Source: G963667675 sp965249215 (GTDB lineage: Bacteria > Chloroflexota > Dehalococcoidia > Lucifugimonadales > UBA3495). From it: a stretch of DNA of 64,000 bases. The stretch is taken from the NCBI GenBank assembly GCA_965249215.1, contig CBDFLN010000002.1, forward strand, positions 310,001-374,000, written 5' to 3'. Below the pieces are notes generated by a model. It did no database searches. It was not told where the DNA came from and worked only from the letters and a program-made list of their open reading frames with translations. Position numbers and translations under genes: made by a program. Within the stretch, counting starts at the first letter, position 1, and every line of letters begins with the position of its first letter. This document shows positions 15,685 through 24,117 of this stretch, one piece after another.

Positions 15685-16953
15685 ATGGCCTACGACTTGA
15701 ACCTATTCGCGCATCCTGGGCAGGCTCCCAAGATTCCACCGACTCGCCGGTGGGACGAAATGCCGGGGCGTCTGGTTGACCCGGACGTGATTCGGAGCAT
15801 GACCCCCGACGACCTGCACCGGGATCGCTGGACCATTGAGAAGCGAATTGAAATGTGGCAGAAAATCGAGGCGCAGCACCAACGGTCCCGCGAGAAGAGC
15901 CCCGGCTATCCGGTGAGTAATGGGCTTTATATCCTGTCGGGGCCGATGGGTTCAGGCAAGAGCCTCTACGCGGTCTCAGTGGCCCTTGCTGCCCATGCGA
16001 AGTTGGCAATCCCGGTGTTCTCCCCGGTGAGCGCCGGGCTGCTGTTTGGCCGTCACATCACGCTTGAACAAATGTATCAGTTTCCCGACATACTTCCACA
16101 GGGAAGTATCTTGGTTTGTGATGAGATTGCGGCCCTGGCCGACGCCTCGGGTACTCAGGCTATGCGGAACCGGACCTTGGGCGCGTCGATGACCGCGTTC
16201 AGGAAAAGCCAAGGGTTAGTCCTGGGTGCAAGCGCGGCGGAATGGGCCATAGCGGGGAATCTTCGCGTCTCCGCCGAGGCGACAATAACGCCATCCCGGT
16301 ATTGGCCGAAAAAGAGCGTGGTGGTGGGTTACACGAGCAAATGGGAAGAGATACGCCAAAGGGTTCCTCTAAAGCGGCATGAGCTTGAATTTCCTGAGTT
16401 CTGCTATATGACCGTTAAAGGATTGAAGGTGCCGTGGGACCGGAGACGAATCCAAGAGGACTTCGAGCAGGAGCTACGAAAGGCACGTGCTCCGAAGCAT
16501 CGCAGAGGGCCGGACGTAGACCTGTCCCGGTGGCACCCGATTAAGGTTGCCCCACCGTGGCCACAACTGGCCTACTGCGCCAGTGCGCTCTACGATACCT
16601 TTAGCCGCGTTCCGGTATCGGACCAACATTTTATCGACGCCGACCGAATCCGAGCGGCGGCTTATCAGGCCGAGGGCGCGGGCGACTCGGACGGCCTGAC
16701 CTTCAGCGCCCGGGCATACGATTTCCTCCAGTGGAGCCTCGACACAAACCTTTACGACAACTCACTGGCAAAGGGGTATGTCGAGTTCGAGCGATTGATG
16801 GAAGGGGCCATAGCCTTTGACGCTGCCACGTTCAAGGGCGTTCAGATGACGGCGTTCAAGCGGGCGATTCAGAAACATCTGCCGGACGCTTGCACCAGGA
16901 GGCGGGTGGAGATCGACGGGATCATGGCCCTGGCCGCCGGGAACAAATCATAA
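15685..16953 (+). CDS. Zot-like P-loop ATPase
   Basis: A 422-residue ATPase from ATG 15685 behind GAGGGAGG. Walker A is GPMGSGKS at 86-93 and Walker B is ILVCDE at 142-147. The spacing and the residues after the P-loop (LYAVSVAL) recall the zonular-occludens-toxin (Zot/gpI) family, the DNA-export/assembly ATPase of filamentous phages, and more distantly FtsK/HerA pumps. No C-terminal membrane segment is visible, unlike classical Zot. It heads an operon of small zinc proteins, so it is probably part of a phage- or satellite-like mobilisation module. Confidence 0.65.
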   Translation: MAYDLNLFAHPGQAPKIPPTRRWDEMPGRLVDPDVIRSMTPDDLHRDRWTIEKRIEMWQKIEAQHQRSREKSPGYPVSNGLYILSGPMGSGKSLYAVSVALAAHAKLAIPVFSPVSAGLLFGRHITLEQMYQFPDILPQGSILVCDEIAALADASGTQAMRNRTLGASMTAFRKSQGLVLGASAAEWAIAGNLRVSAEATITPSRYWPKKSVVVGYTSKWEEIRQRVPLKRHELEFPEFCYMTVKGLKVPWDRRRIQEDFEQELRKARAPKHRRGPDVDLSRWHPIKVAPPWPQLAYCASALYDTFSRVPVSDQHFIDADRIRAAAYQAEGAGDSDGLTFSARAYDFLQWSLDTNLYDNSLAKGYVEFERLMEGAIAFDAATFKGVQMTAFKRAIQKHLPDACTRRRVEIDGIMALAAGNKS

Positions 16954-16967
16954 CTACAGGAGGCTAT

Positions 16968-17483
16968 ATGCCAGACCTAAACCAGGGAGAACGCCCTTGC
17001 GGTTTCTGCGGTAGGCCGGGGAGGATTGGGACTTGTCCTCACAATATCGGGGAAGTCCTGGATTCCTATTTGACAATAGTGGACTCGCTGGCTGGCGACG
17101 ATTCATTTCGTGGCCGACTTGCGGTTGGCGGGGCAGCCTCGCAGGCGCTGTTTGAGGCTATGGAATGGACGGGCGAGGCGGGCAATCTCTTGTTCGCATA
17201 CGCCGGGCTTTCGAGAGAAGACCTAAGCGTTCAGCAGGACAGACACCCTTGCATGGTATGCGGCAGCCTCGTGCAAGAGGGAAGCCTAACGTGCCCGCAC
17301 GAGGTTGGGCAAATTCTAGCCCGACTGCTGGTGGTTACGGAAAGGATGGTTGAGGACAACGCTTTTCGGGACTGGTGCAGGGATCACGGGGACGGCCCAA
17401 TGGAACTATTGGAAGCAATGGAGTGGATGACCCGGGCGGGAGATCGCTTGTGTGCATTGGCCGAGATTCCAATAGCAATGTGA
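16968..17483 (+). CDS. tandem-duplicated zinc-ribbon protein
   Basis: A 171-residue protein from ATG 16968 behind CAGGAGG. It consists of two homologous halves (about 10-87 and 92-166). Each has a CxxC plus TCPH metal motif (CGFC...TCPHNIGEVL and CMVC...TCPHEVGQIL), followed by a helical segment ending EAMEWTGEAG or EAMEWMTRAG. It is in an operon with the ATPase. No known family is recognised. Confidence 0.7.
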   Translation: MPDLNQGERPCGFCGRPGRIGTCPHNIGEVLDSYLTIVDSLAGDDSFRGRLAVGGAASQALFEAMEWTGEAGNLLFAYAGLSREDLSVQQDRHPCMVCGSLVQEGSLTCPHEVGQILARLLVVTERMVEDNAFRDWCRDHGDGPMELLEAMEWMTRAGDRLCALAEIPIAM

Positions 17484-17508
17484 AGAGCAGACTTAACTTG
17501 GAGGGCTT

Positions 17509-17715
17509 ATGTCGCTTTTAAGAGCTTGCCAGCTATGCGGCGACCTAGGGCTACTTCGTCCAGCCCCCGGTGGGGCTGCCGTCTGCAAGACCTGCTGGGG
17601 GGTCGCTAACCTGGCAGCGACGGCGAATCAGCTTGGCGTGGAAGAGGACCAGCTAATAGAAGCCCTGGGGGTTGCTGCTGCCACGCTGAAGGCGCAGCGT
17701 CTAGTGAGGGCGTAA
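17509..17715 (+). CDS. small zinc-ribbon protein
   Basis: A 68-residue protein with CQLC at 7-10 and CKTC near 26-29, then a helix-turn-helix-like segment (ATANQLGVEEDQLIEALGV). ATG 17509 follows GGAGGG, 25 bases after the previous gene. Probably a small DNA-binding factor of the element. Confidence 0.6.
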   Translation: MSLLRACQLCGDLGLLRPAPGGAAVCKTCWGVANLAATANQLGVEEDQLIEALGVAAATLKAQRLVRA

Positions 17716-17745
17716 GGCCCAACCAACAATCTAGTTGGAGGAATC

Positions 17746-17946
17746 ATGGGTAGGAAAATCGGTAGTGTCAGACCGGCACAAAAGGCCGTCCGGCAACGGG
17801 CCGTCCGAGGCGGTAAGATCGGGACCGCCCGGGGTCGGGGGACAGCTTCACAGAAGGGAATTCGGCAAAAAGCTGTCCCTGCGCTGCGCTGGATCGGCAA
17901 GGCGGACGGGCTGGGCTATTACCGGACAATCAAGCGGCGGAAGTAG
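17746..17946 (+). CDS. very basic 66-residue protein
   Basis: Starts at ATG 17746 with a good TTGGAGGAATC leader. It is rich in Arg and Lys with an imperfect internal repeat (KIGSVRPAQKAVRQRAV and KIGTARGRGTASQKGIRQKAV). It is likely a nucleic-acid-binding or condensing protein. The larger frame 17735-18385 over the same DNA is judged a shadow. Confidence 0.5.
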   Translation: MGRKIGSVRPAQKAVRQRAVRGGKIGTARGRGTASQKGIRQKAVPALRWIGKADGLGYYRTIKRRK

Positions 17947-18159
17947 GCCCAACCGGATTTCCGAAAATGAGACAAAAGAAGACATGGTGAGCGCCAACCC
18001 AGCGAAGGCACACCCATCCCCTGAACCTCAAGAGCAACCGAAGGGCGGATGGATCGATGGAGGTGAAGAGGACGATGCCGACGACCACTACCACCGGCCC
18101 TTGCGTTGCGGGCTTCGGAAGCGGCGGGAGGGCGGGGATTGGGCCATGCAGGAGGGGCT

Positions 18160-18297
18160 GTGCCTGAGGGACCTGGACGCTGCCATTGCGGTTGTAAGCA
18201 CGAACTGCGGGACGGCGACGGGAGCGGTCCCGTTGTCTGGTGCGTGGATTGTGACGTGGAAGCGGACGGTTCCTGCGGCTCGCTGCCTGGGAATTGA
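18160..18297 (+). CDS. 45-residue cysteine-rich protein
   Basis: GTG 18160 follows GGAGGGG. The product has CHCGCKHE and WCVDCD, a plausible single zinc site. Its TGA overlaps the ATG of the next frame (TGATG at 18295-18299), a typical translational coupling. Small size keeps confidence modest. Confidence 0.4.
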   Translation: MPEGPGRCHCGCKHELRDGDGSGPVVWCVDCDVEADGSCGSLPGN

Positions 18298-18377
18298 TGC
18301 GCCCATTACGAATACTCCTGCTGGTTTCGGCGGCACTGGCAGTTGTCTTGACGTTTGCGCCCTCGGCGGTCGCCTAG
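18297..18377 (+). pseudogene. signal-peptide-only ORF ended by TAG
   Basis: ATG 18297 encodes 26 residues, MRPLRILLLVSAALAVVL and TFAPSAVA, a textbook Sec signal peptide with an A-x-A cleavage site. It is then stopped by TAG (18375-18377). The same frame stays open for another 44 codons (GHDALNAPGRTRNWD...) to a second TAG near 18512. It may be a small secreted or coat-like protein broken by an amber mutation, or read through. Confidence 0.35.
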
Positions 18378-18462
18378 GGGCATGATGCACTGAACGCCCC
18401 AGGACGGACACGGAATTGGGACAGTAAGTCCAGGGGCGGCGCGTTCCGAAACCGGGGCGTCT

Positions 18463-19584
18463 ATGGTACAAAGATTGGGAAGCACATTCCTACTGCTTGG
18501 GCGGAGACTTAGAAGAATGTTCGGATTACAGGAAATCTTTGAATCTACTCTTGAAGACATGTCGCAGAAAGGAGACTTTGAGCACCTCACAGATGACGCA
18601 ATGGAGTCAATGTCTACCGACGTGATTCTTGGCCTAGCCGCCGAAATCGCTGATTCCATGCTCGTAAGTCTCAAGAAAGACGCCGAGTCTGGATTGGGAA
18701 GCCACAAACAAGACCGAAAAGACTTTGAGACTAGGCTTTATGGTCGCTGGAAGCACCCATTGGACCTTTTGGACCTGGCCATTGCAGTGAACACGGAGGC
18801 CGGGGATGAATTCAATCAGAAATTCCAGAATGATGCGGTGGATTCAGGTGATGCAGAGTTCGAGGCGCTCAGTAGATTGCATGCCAGAGCCTGTCAAGTG
18901 TCGAGCGAAGTACTCGCCCTATTGCACGCTGGGTTCGCCGATGGGGCACACGCCAGGTGGCGGTCTTTGCACGAGATGGCTGCTGTCGCCAGCATTATTC
19001 ATGAACACGGCCAAGAATTGGCTGAACGGTATCTGTTACATGAAACCGTCCAGCAGTACAAGTTGGCCGTTGAGTACCAAAAGTCTTGGGGCCGGCTGGG
19101 AGTTGAGCCACCTTCCCAAGAGGACCTTGACACCTTGAAAGCACGCCATGACGAACTGATAACTAGGTTTGGTAAAAGGTTCAAAGAAGAATACGGCTGG
19201 GCCTCATCGGTAATTCGGAAAGGTGGTTCACCCACGATGCGAGACATCGAACAACACGTGCACTTGGACCACCTAAGACCCTACTATCGGATGGCCAGTG
19301 ACAATGTGCATCCAAACTCCCACGGAGCTTATTTTCGTTTGGGCCTTCACCCAGCTCGAGAGGAGACAGTGCTTCTTGCTGGTCCGAGCATTTTTGGTTT
19401 GGCTGATCCGGGACATTCCACTGCGATCTCACTAGGGCAGATAACGGCTAATCTGCTGGCAACCGAATCAGATCTTGATTGCATTGTTATCCTCAAGGTC
19501 ATCGAAGCATTAACGCACGGAGTTGGAGAGGCGTTCCTTAAAGTGCACCAGGAATTGGAAGCCATGGCAGCCAGCGATGCATAA
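18463..19584 (+). CDS. DUF5677-like protein
   Basis: A 373-residue, less GC-rich gene. The central region ARWRSLHEMAAVASII and the later YYRMASDNVHPN are characteristic of DUF5677, an all-helical family often found near phage-defence genes. The start could also be ATG 18517 (MFGLQEIF). It has no operon partner; the base composition differs from the neighbouring phage-like operon, suggesting separate acquisition. Function unknown. Confidence 0.7.
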   Translation: MVQRLGSTFLLLGRRLRRMFGLQEIFESTLEDMSQKGDFEHLTDDAMESMSTDVILGLAAEIADSMLVSLKKDAESGLGSHKQDRKDFETRLYGRWKHPLDLLDLAIAVNTEAGDEFNQKFQNDAVDSGDAEFEALSRLHARACQVSSEVLALLHAGFADGAHARWRSLHEMAAVASIIHEHGQELAERYLLHETVQQYKLAVEYQKSWGRLGVEPPSQEDLDTLKARHDELITRFGKRFKEEYGWASSVIRKGGSPTMRDIEQHVHLDHLRPYYRMASDNVHPNSHGAYFRLGLHPAREETVLLAGPSIFGLADPGHSTAISLGQITANLLATESDLDCIVILKVIEALTHGVGEAFLKVHQELEAMAASDA

Positions 19585-19706
19585 GCCCGAATCCACCGAA
19601 GGAGGGCGTCGGGTTAGCGTCCTGAAGCGGCAAGAAGGTGCTCCTGTGCTTCTGGGATAATGGTTTTGTAGCAAAAAACCGACCCCGGAAAAGGAGCACC
19701 CAATAG

Positions 19707-21032
19707 ATGCTGCCACGCAACCACCCCGACCGGATCCAAATCACCTTCGACGACCGCCGCTTGGTGGCCAATGCCGGGCTGCTCCTTCCGGCCACCCTGG
19801 CGCGGCACCTCGGCCTGCCCGAACTCGTCCGGCAGCGCCTCGACCTGGGCGATGCCCCGGGGCGGGCGAACACGAGCGACAAGATGATGACGCTGGTGGC
19901 GTCTGCGCTGGCTGGGGGCGACTGCATTGACGACGCCGATGTGTTGCGCACCGGGGGGACGGCCTGCACCCTGGGCGGCACGGTCAAGGCGCCATCCACC
20001 CTGGGCACCTTCCTGCGCAGCTTCCGGTGGGGCCACGTCCGTCAACTCGACCGGGTGAGCCGCGAGTTGCTGGCCCGGGCTTGGCAGGCCGGGGCGGGAC
20101 CCGGCGACGGGCCCCTGACCATTGACCTGGACTCCACCATCTGCGAGACCTACGGACTGGCCAAGGAGGGCGCACGCCACCACGGCTATACCGGCAAGCG
20201 GGGCTATCACCCGCTGTTGGCCGTCGCCGCCGGCACCGGCGACGTGCTGATGTCCCGGCTGCGCGAGGGCCGCGCCAACACCGCCCGGGGCGCCGCCCAC
20301 TTTCTGCGGGAGACGGTGGGGCGGGTACGCTACGCCGGGGCCAACGGACGACTCACGCTACGGGCCGACAGCGGGTTCTACACTCATGGCGTGGTATCCG
20401 TCTGCCGCAAGATGGATGTCCGCTTCTCCATCACCATCCGCCAGCACAAGAGCCTGCGCAATCTCATCGAGACGATACCCGAGGATGCCTGGACTCCCAT
20501 TCCCTACTGGATGGACGGCGCCGCCGATGTGGCCGAGACCACCTGCACTCCCTTCCAGAGTGAACCTGACGCCGCGCCGGTGCGGCTCATCGTCCGGCGT
20601 GTGAAGCCCACGCCCGGTTCCCAGTTGGCCCTCTTCGCCAAATACAGCTATCACGGCTTCATCACCGACCGGGACGGGGAGTTGCTCGAACTGGAGGCTG
20701 ACCATCGCCGCCACGCCGAGATCGAGAATGCCATACGCGACCTCAAGTACGGCGTCGGGCTCAACCATCTCCCCTCGGGCCGCTTCGCCGCCAACGGCGC
20801 CTGGCTGGCCGTCCAGACGATGGCCCACAACCTGGCCCGCTGGACCGCGCGGATCGGTCTGGGAGAGCGGATAGCCACCACCAAGACCCTCCGGCGGCGG
20901 TTCTTCTCCCTGGCCGGACGGCTCACCCGCTCGGCACGCCGGTTGACCCTGCATCTTCCGGATCGCTGGCCTTGGGCTGAGAAGTTCAGCCGCGCCTTGG
21001 CCCGGCTGCGAGCCATTCCACTCCCGGCCTGA
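19707..21032 (+). CDS. IS1380-family transposase
   Basis: A 441-residue DDE transposase of the IS1380/Tnp_1 type: LTIDLDSTICETYG near 136, RADSGFYTHGVV near 214, and the C-terminal DHRRHAEIENAIRDLKYG supplying the catalytic Glu. Leader sequence GGTGCTCCT (19636-19644) is inverted to AGGAGCACC just before the start. No matching right terminal repeat could be found by eye, so the element limits are not given. Confidence 0.9.
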   Translation: MLPRNHPDRIQITFDDRRLVANAGLLLPATLARHLGLPELVRQRLDLGDAPGRANTSDKMMTLVASALAGGDCIDDADVLRTGGTACTLGGTVKAPSTLGTFLRSFRWGHVRQLDRVSRELLARAWQAGAGPGDGPLTIDLDSTICETYGLAKEGARHHGYTGKRGYHPLLAVAAGTGDVLMSRLREGRANTARGAAHFLRETVGRVRYAGANGRLTLRADSGFYTHGVVSVCRKMDVRFSITIRQHKSLRNLIETIPEDAWTPIPYWMDGAADVAETTCTPFQSEPDAAPVRLIVRRVKPTPGSQLALFAKYSYHGFITDRDGELLELEADHRRHAEIENAIRDLKYGVGLNHLPSGRFAANGAWLAVQTMAHNLARWTARIGLGERIATTKTLRRRFFSLAGRLTRSARRLTLHLPDRWPWAEKFSRALARLRAIPLPA

Positions 21033-21362
21033 CGGCACCGTCGGCGACCGACCCACCCACCGGACAACCGAAGATCCCCGCAGACTCGCGCCAGCCCGGT
21101 CCGAGAGAGTTCCCTGCTGCGTATTCTCTCGCCATCCCGCGCATCGCAGCTCCTGCAGACGCCCATAGGGGCCCCTGTGCGGCGATGAAGACCGTCCGCC
21201 GACCTCCCTACCCCAAATGGAACCCAGGCTATTTCCCCTGTAGCTCCCTCATCCCCCTTCCGCTTTCCTCACGCCGTCCATCGGTGTCCTTCGGTGGATT
21301 CGGGATAAGACCCGGCCCGACAAAGTAATAACGACCGAAGCCCGCCGGAGGTCAGCGGATTC
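21033..21362. other. non-coding stretch between transposase and cassette 1
   Basis: This 330-bp stretch holds no gene I can support and no visible right end for the IS1380-type element. It ends at the 8-bp target duplication of cassette 1. Confidence 0.5.
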
Positions 21363-21370
21363 GGTGGAGT

Positions 21371-22416
21371 GGTTCCGTTTGCTTTTAGGGTGTTTAGTTT
21401 CGGGCACCTGTCCCACAGGAGGCTTGTATGACCATGAATATGGGAACGCCAAATTACCCTGAAGGAGTCCCACATTGGAGTGCAAAGGAGCTAATTGCGC
21501 GAGAAATCCGTCATTCCTTGGACGCGAGCACATCTCGACAATCGCGCAGCTACGCTTCCCCCTCGATGCGGATGGTCCAAACGATCGTTGACACGGTTCC
21601 GGGGGCTGCGGTCAACTGGAATGATACATGGCCCTTTTGGTATGTAGGTTACAACGAACGGCCGCATGATGGGTGCGAAGGAGGCATTACCCTTGTTGAC
21701 CTGGTTAGAGAAGTCGGGAAAACAGGCGAGGTGCGAGTGGAAGGTGATTGGCTAGAGTTCCGGCCAGACATAGCTATATACAGAGAAGGGAAGCCTAACC
21801 CTGCCTTCGTGTTTGAAGTAGTTGATACGTCCGAGCCAAGCCAAAGAAAGGTTGACGCGTTCAAAGCATCGACTGTTGAGGCTTATAAGCTCGACCTAAA
21901 GGACATTATTGGGCCTTTTCGCACATGGATAAACTACAACCCGATGCTCGTAGAGCCTTTGGTGGTAAATCACTGTGGCCAAGCTCAACGAGCCATGGTG
22001 ACCAATGTAATCCACTATTGGGACAACCTGCTGCTTGAGCAAGGGCTTTGGCCATGGATTGGCTATTACCATTACCCAACAGGGGTGAGGGAATATGGAT
22101 ACGGTGGTACTAAGCGATGGCCTGATGGCGACAATGGATGGACATACGGAGATCGTGAGGTTGTCGGACTTCAAAGGGACCATGCTGATTGGGGGCAGCC
22201 CATGCGGCTTATGCCGGAAGGCCAGGCCAGGACTCTAAGTAAATCGGATTGGCTGGATTGCTTGGCCTATCTACGGTTGTCTGCCGCCGGACTGTACAGC
22301 CAAGGGGAATTAGACGACCCGTTTATGATGGCCATTGGTAAGTATGGCGCAGAAGTAATGGCGTATGCCTATCCGTAAGCTAGGGAAGGAATCAAACCCT
22401 TAAGGCAAACGGAACC
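21371..22416. mobile_element. inverted-repeat single-gene cassette 1
   Basis: The left end GGTTCCGTTTGCTTTTAGGG (21371-21390) matches, inverted, the right end that reads GGTTCCGTTTGCCTTAAGGG on the minus strand (22397-22416). The 8-bp sequence GGTGGAGT flanks both sides (21363-21370 and 22417-22424), a perfect target duplication. The 1,046-bp element holds one gene (21428-22378) and no recognisable transposase. The same ends bound a second cassette at 36331-36712. Confidence 0.8.
21428..22378 (+). CDS. cassette-1 cargo protein, PD-(D/E)XK-like candidate
   Basis: A 316-residue protein of no recognised family, starting at ATG 21428 behind CAGGAGG. Around residues 108-135 it reads RPDIAIY followed by AFVFEVVDTSEPSQRKV, which has the beta-hairpin layout of PD-(D/E)XK nucleases (D ... 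E-x-x), though the usual ExK lysine is not in place. The C-terminal half is rich in aromatics. It fills the cassette almost end to end: the leader is 57 bases and the trailer 38. It is not an obvious DDE transposase. Confidence 0.7.
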   Translation: MTMNMGTPNYPEGVPHWSAKELIAREIRHSLDASTSRQSRSYASPSMRMVQTIVDTVPGAAVNWNDTWPFWYVGYNERPHDGCEGGITLVDLVREVGKTGEVRVEGDWLEFRPDIAIYREGKPNPAFVFEVVDTSEPSQRKVDAFKASTVEAYKLDLKDIIGPFRTWINYNPMLVEPLVVNHCGQAQRAMVTNVIHYWDNLLLEQGLWPWIGYYHYPTGVREYGYGGTKRWPDGDNGWTYGDREVVGLQRDHADWGQPMRLMPEGQARTLSKSDWLDCLAYLRLSAAGLYSQGELDDPFMMAIGKYGAEVMAYAYP

Positions 22417-22561
22417 GGTGGAGTCGCGATAGTCGCCCCAGCGTAATGGACGCTGTGAAGCTTAAAACGGGCGATTGTTGGTCGGGCTGACCGTACCCCC
22501 GAAAACAGTAGCAGTGGCAAAGAGAGTCCTCCGGGTAAAATAGGACATGGAAGGAGGACTC

Positions 22562-22828
22562 ATGGCACGGAAGAGGTACACCGAGGAGCAGATCATAGCG
22601 GTCCTGAACGAGGCGGAGGCAGGGGCCAAGACTGGGGAGTTGTGTCGCAGGCACGGCATGAGCGAGGGCGCCTTCTACAAGTGGAAGGCCAAGTACGCTG
22701 GGCTGACGCTGAACGAGTTGAAGAGGCTGAGGTCCCTTGAGGAAGAGAACCGGCGTCTTAAGCAGATTGTGGCCCAGCAGGCGTTGGACAACTGGTCTCT
22801 TAAGGAGTTGCTGGCAAAAAACTTCTGA
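22562..22828 (+). CDS. IS3-family OrfA
   Basis: An 88-residue HTH protein: ARKRYTEEQIIAVLNEAEAG, LCRRHGMSEGAFYKWKAKY, then a leucine-zipper-like end. ATG 22562 follows GGAGGACTC. It ends in a slippery A-AAA-AAC heptamer (22816-22822) that is in phase for a programmed -1 shift into OrfB. Confidence 0.92.
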   Translation: MARKRYTEEQIIAVLNEAEAGAKTGELCRRHGMSEGAFYKWKAKYAGLTLNELKRLRSLEEENRRLKQIVAQQALDNWSLKELLAKNF

Positions 22829-22836
22829 AGCCCAAG

Positions 22837-23652
22837 GTGAAGAAGCTGGCAGCGGCATATGCCACAGAAAGCCTTGGGCTGAGTGAGAGAAGGGCCTGTC
22901 TGCTTACCGGCGTCTCGCCCTCGGTCTACCGGTACCAGCCGAAGCAGGGTGATGATGATGTCCTGCGCCTGAGAATGCGTGAGTTGGCAGGGGAGAGGAA
23001 GCGCTTCGGCAGTCCCAGGTTGCACATCATGCTGAAGAGGGAAGGCCTGGTGATCAATCACAAGCGTACAGAGCGCATCTACAGTGAAGAGGGCCTTGCG
23101 CTCAGGAAGAAGAGAAGGCGCAAGGGCGCGGCAAGGGCCAGGGAGACCGTTCCATCCCCGGTGCGCCCTAACCAGAGGTGGTCCATGGACTTTGTCTCGG
23201 ATAACACTGTGATCGGTCGGCGCTTCCGGGCATTGGCCATAGTGGATGACTACTCCCGGGAGTGCCCAGCCATCGAGGTAGATACTTCCTTGGGAGGCGC
23301 CAGAGTAGTGGGCGTCCTGGAGAGGCTGGCAGAGACATGGGGACTACCTGAGGTGATCACTGTGGACAACGGTCCGGAATTCGCAGGCAAGGCCATGGAT
23401 GAGTGGGCATATCGGAGGGGCATCAAGTTGAGCTTTATCCGCCCCGGCCGGCCGGTAGAGAACGCCTTTGCTGAGAGCTTCAACGGCCGGCTGCGCGACG
23501 AATGCTTGAACATCAACTGGTTCATGAGCGTGAGGCATGCCAGGGAGATCATAGAAACCTGGCGGCAGGACTACAACGAGGTCAGACCCCACAGCTCTCT
23601 GAAAGGCAAAACACCCAAAGAGTTTGCTGACTCAATGGCCGGACTCTCCTAG
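22837..23652 (+). CDS. IS3-family OrfB (DDE transposase)
   Basis: 271 residues from ATG 22837, but normally made as an OrfAB fusion by the -1 frameshift at 22816-22822. The rve core has WSMDFVSD (first D), VDNGPEF (second D) and a glutamate in VENAFAESFNGRLRDECLN. Both frames are intact. Confidence 0.93.
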   Translation: MKKLAAAYATESLGLSERRACLLTGVSPSVYRYQPKQGDDDVLRLRMRELAGERKRFGSPRLHIMLKREGLVINHKRTERIYSEEGLALRKKRRRKGAARARETVPSPVRPNQRWSMDFVSDNTVIGRRFRALAIVDDYSRECPAIEVDTSLGGARVVGVLERLAETWGLPEVITVDNGPEFAGKAMDEWAYRRGIKLSFIRPGRPVENAFAESFNGRLRDECLNINWFMSVRHAREIIETWRQDYNEVRPHSSLKGKTPKEFADSMAGLS

Positions 23653-23869
23653 CCAGTGATACTAATTCCGGGGTAAGGTCAGGGCCCAAATCTACGCTAT
23701 CGTCCAGGTGAACACCCGTCCCAAAACCGGGTTTCCAAAAGAACGCAAAAAGGAAATCATGGGGTACCGATGGCCAGCGAGGAACATAGCTGGGGCGCAC
23801 CGAGGGTTGCACCGGCGGCCAGTGTACAGGTTCCAATTTCCCGGACTGAAAGGTAATGTCTGAAAAGAC

Positions 23870-23946
23870 GGGTTTTTCTACCCCCTCTGGTGTCCCATTG
23901 TCGCTGACGGCCTACACAATGGGGCAGCTTCAGGGGTAGAAAACCC
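23870..23946. repeat. nested inverted repeat upstream of the defence operon
   Basis: GGGTTTTTCTACCCC (from 23870) pairs with GGGGTAGAAAACCC (to 23946), with one bulged T. Inside, CCCATTGT (23894-23901) pairs with ACAATGGG (23916-23923). The 77-nt stem-loop could be a terminator, a small RNA or a miniature element. The 436-bp gap 23682-24117 has no supported gene. Confidence 0.65.
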
Positions 23947-24117
23947 TCACTATGTACCTGTCCAGTTTCCTGGGTCCACCTCGGTCCATGGTATCGTTCC
24001 TTTCAGGTTGTTTCCAACATCCCTACTGAAGTATGATTCGTGAGGCCAACACAGAGGGTAGCGCCAAGCGTCACATACTCCCTGGCCTCCTGTCTTTCAA
24101 GGAGAAGAAAGTTCATG

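Larger units (their letters stand above)
22488..23681 (+). mobile_element. IS3-family insertion sequence (IS407-like)
   Basis: Ends are TGACCGTACCCCCG (left, 22488) and CCGGGGTAAGGTCA (right, to 23681), an imperfect inverted repeat. A 4-bp duplication GGGC flanks it (22484-22487 and 23682-23685), the size expected of the IS407 subgroup. It carries orfA and orfB in -1 register. It appears complete and possibly active. Confidence 0.9.

Noticed and set aside
17735..18385. Long plus-strand frame over the small-gene run
   Set aside because: It overlaps two better-supported small genes with good RBS; it has no recognisable content.
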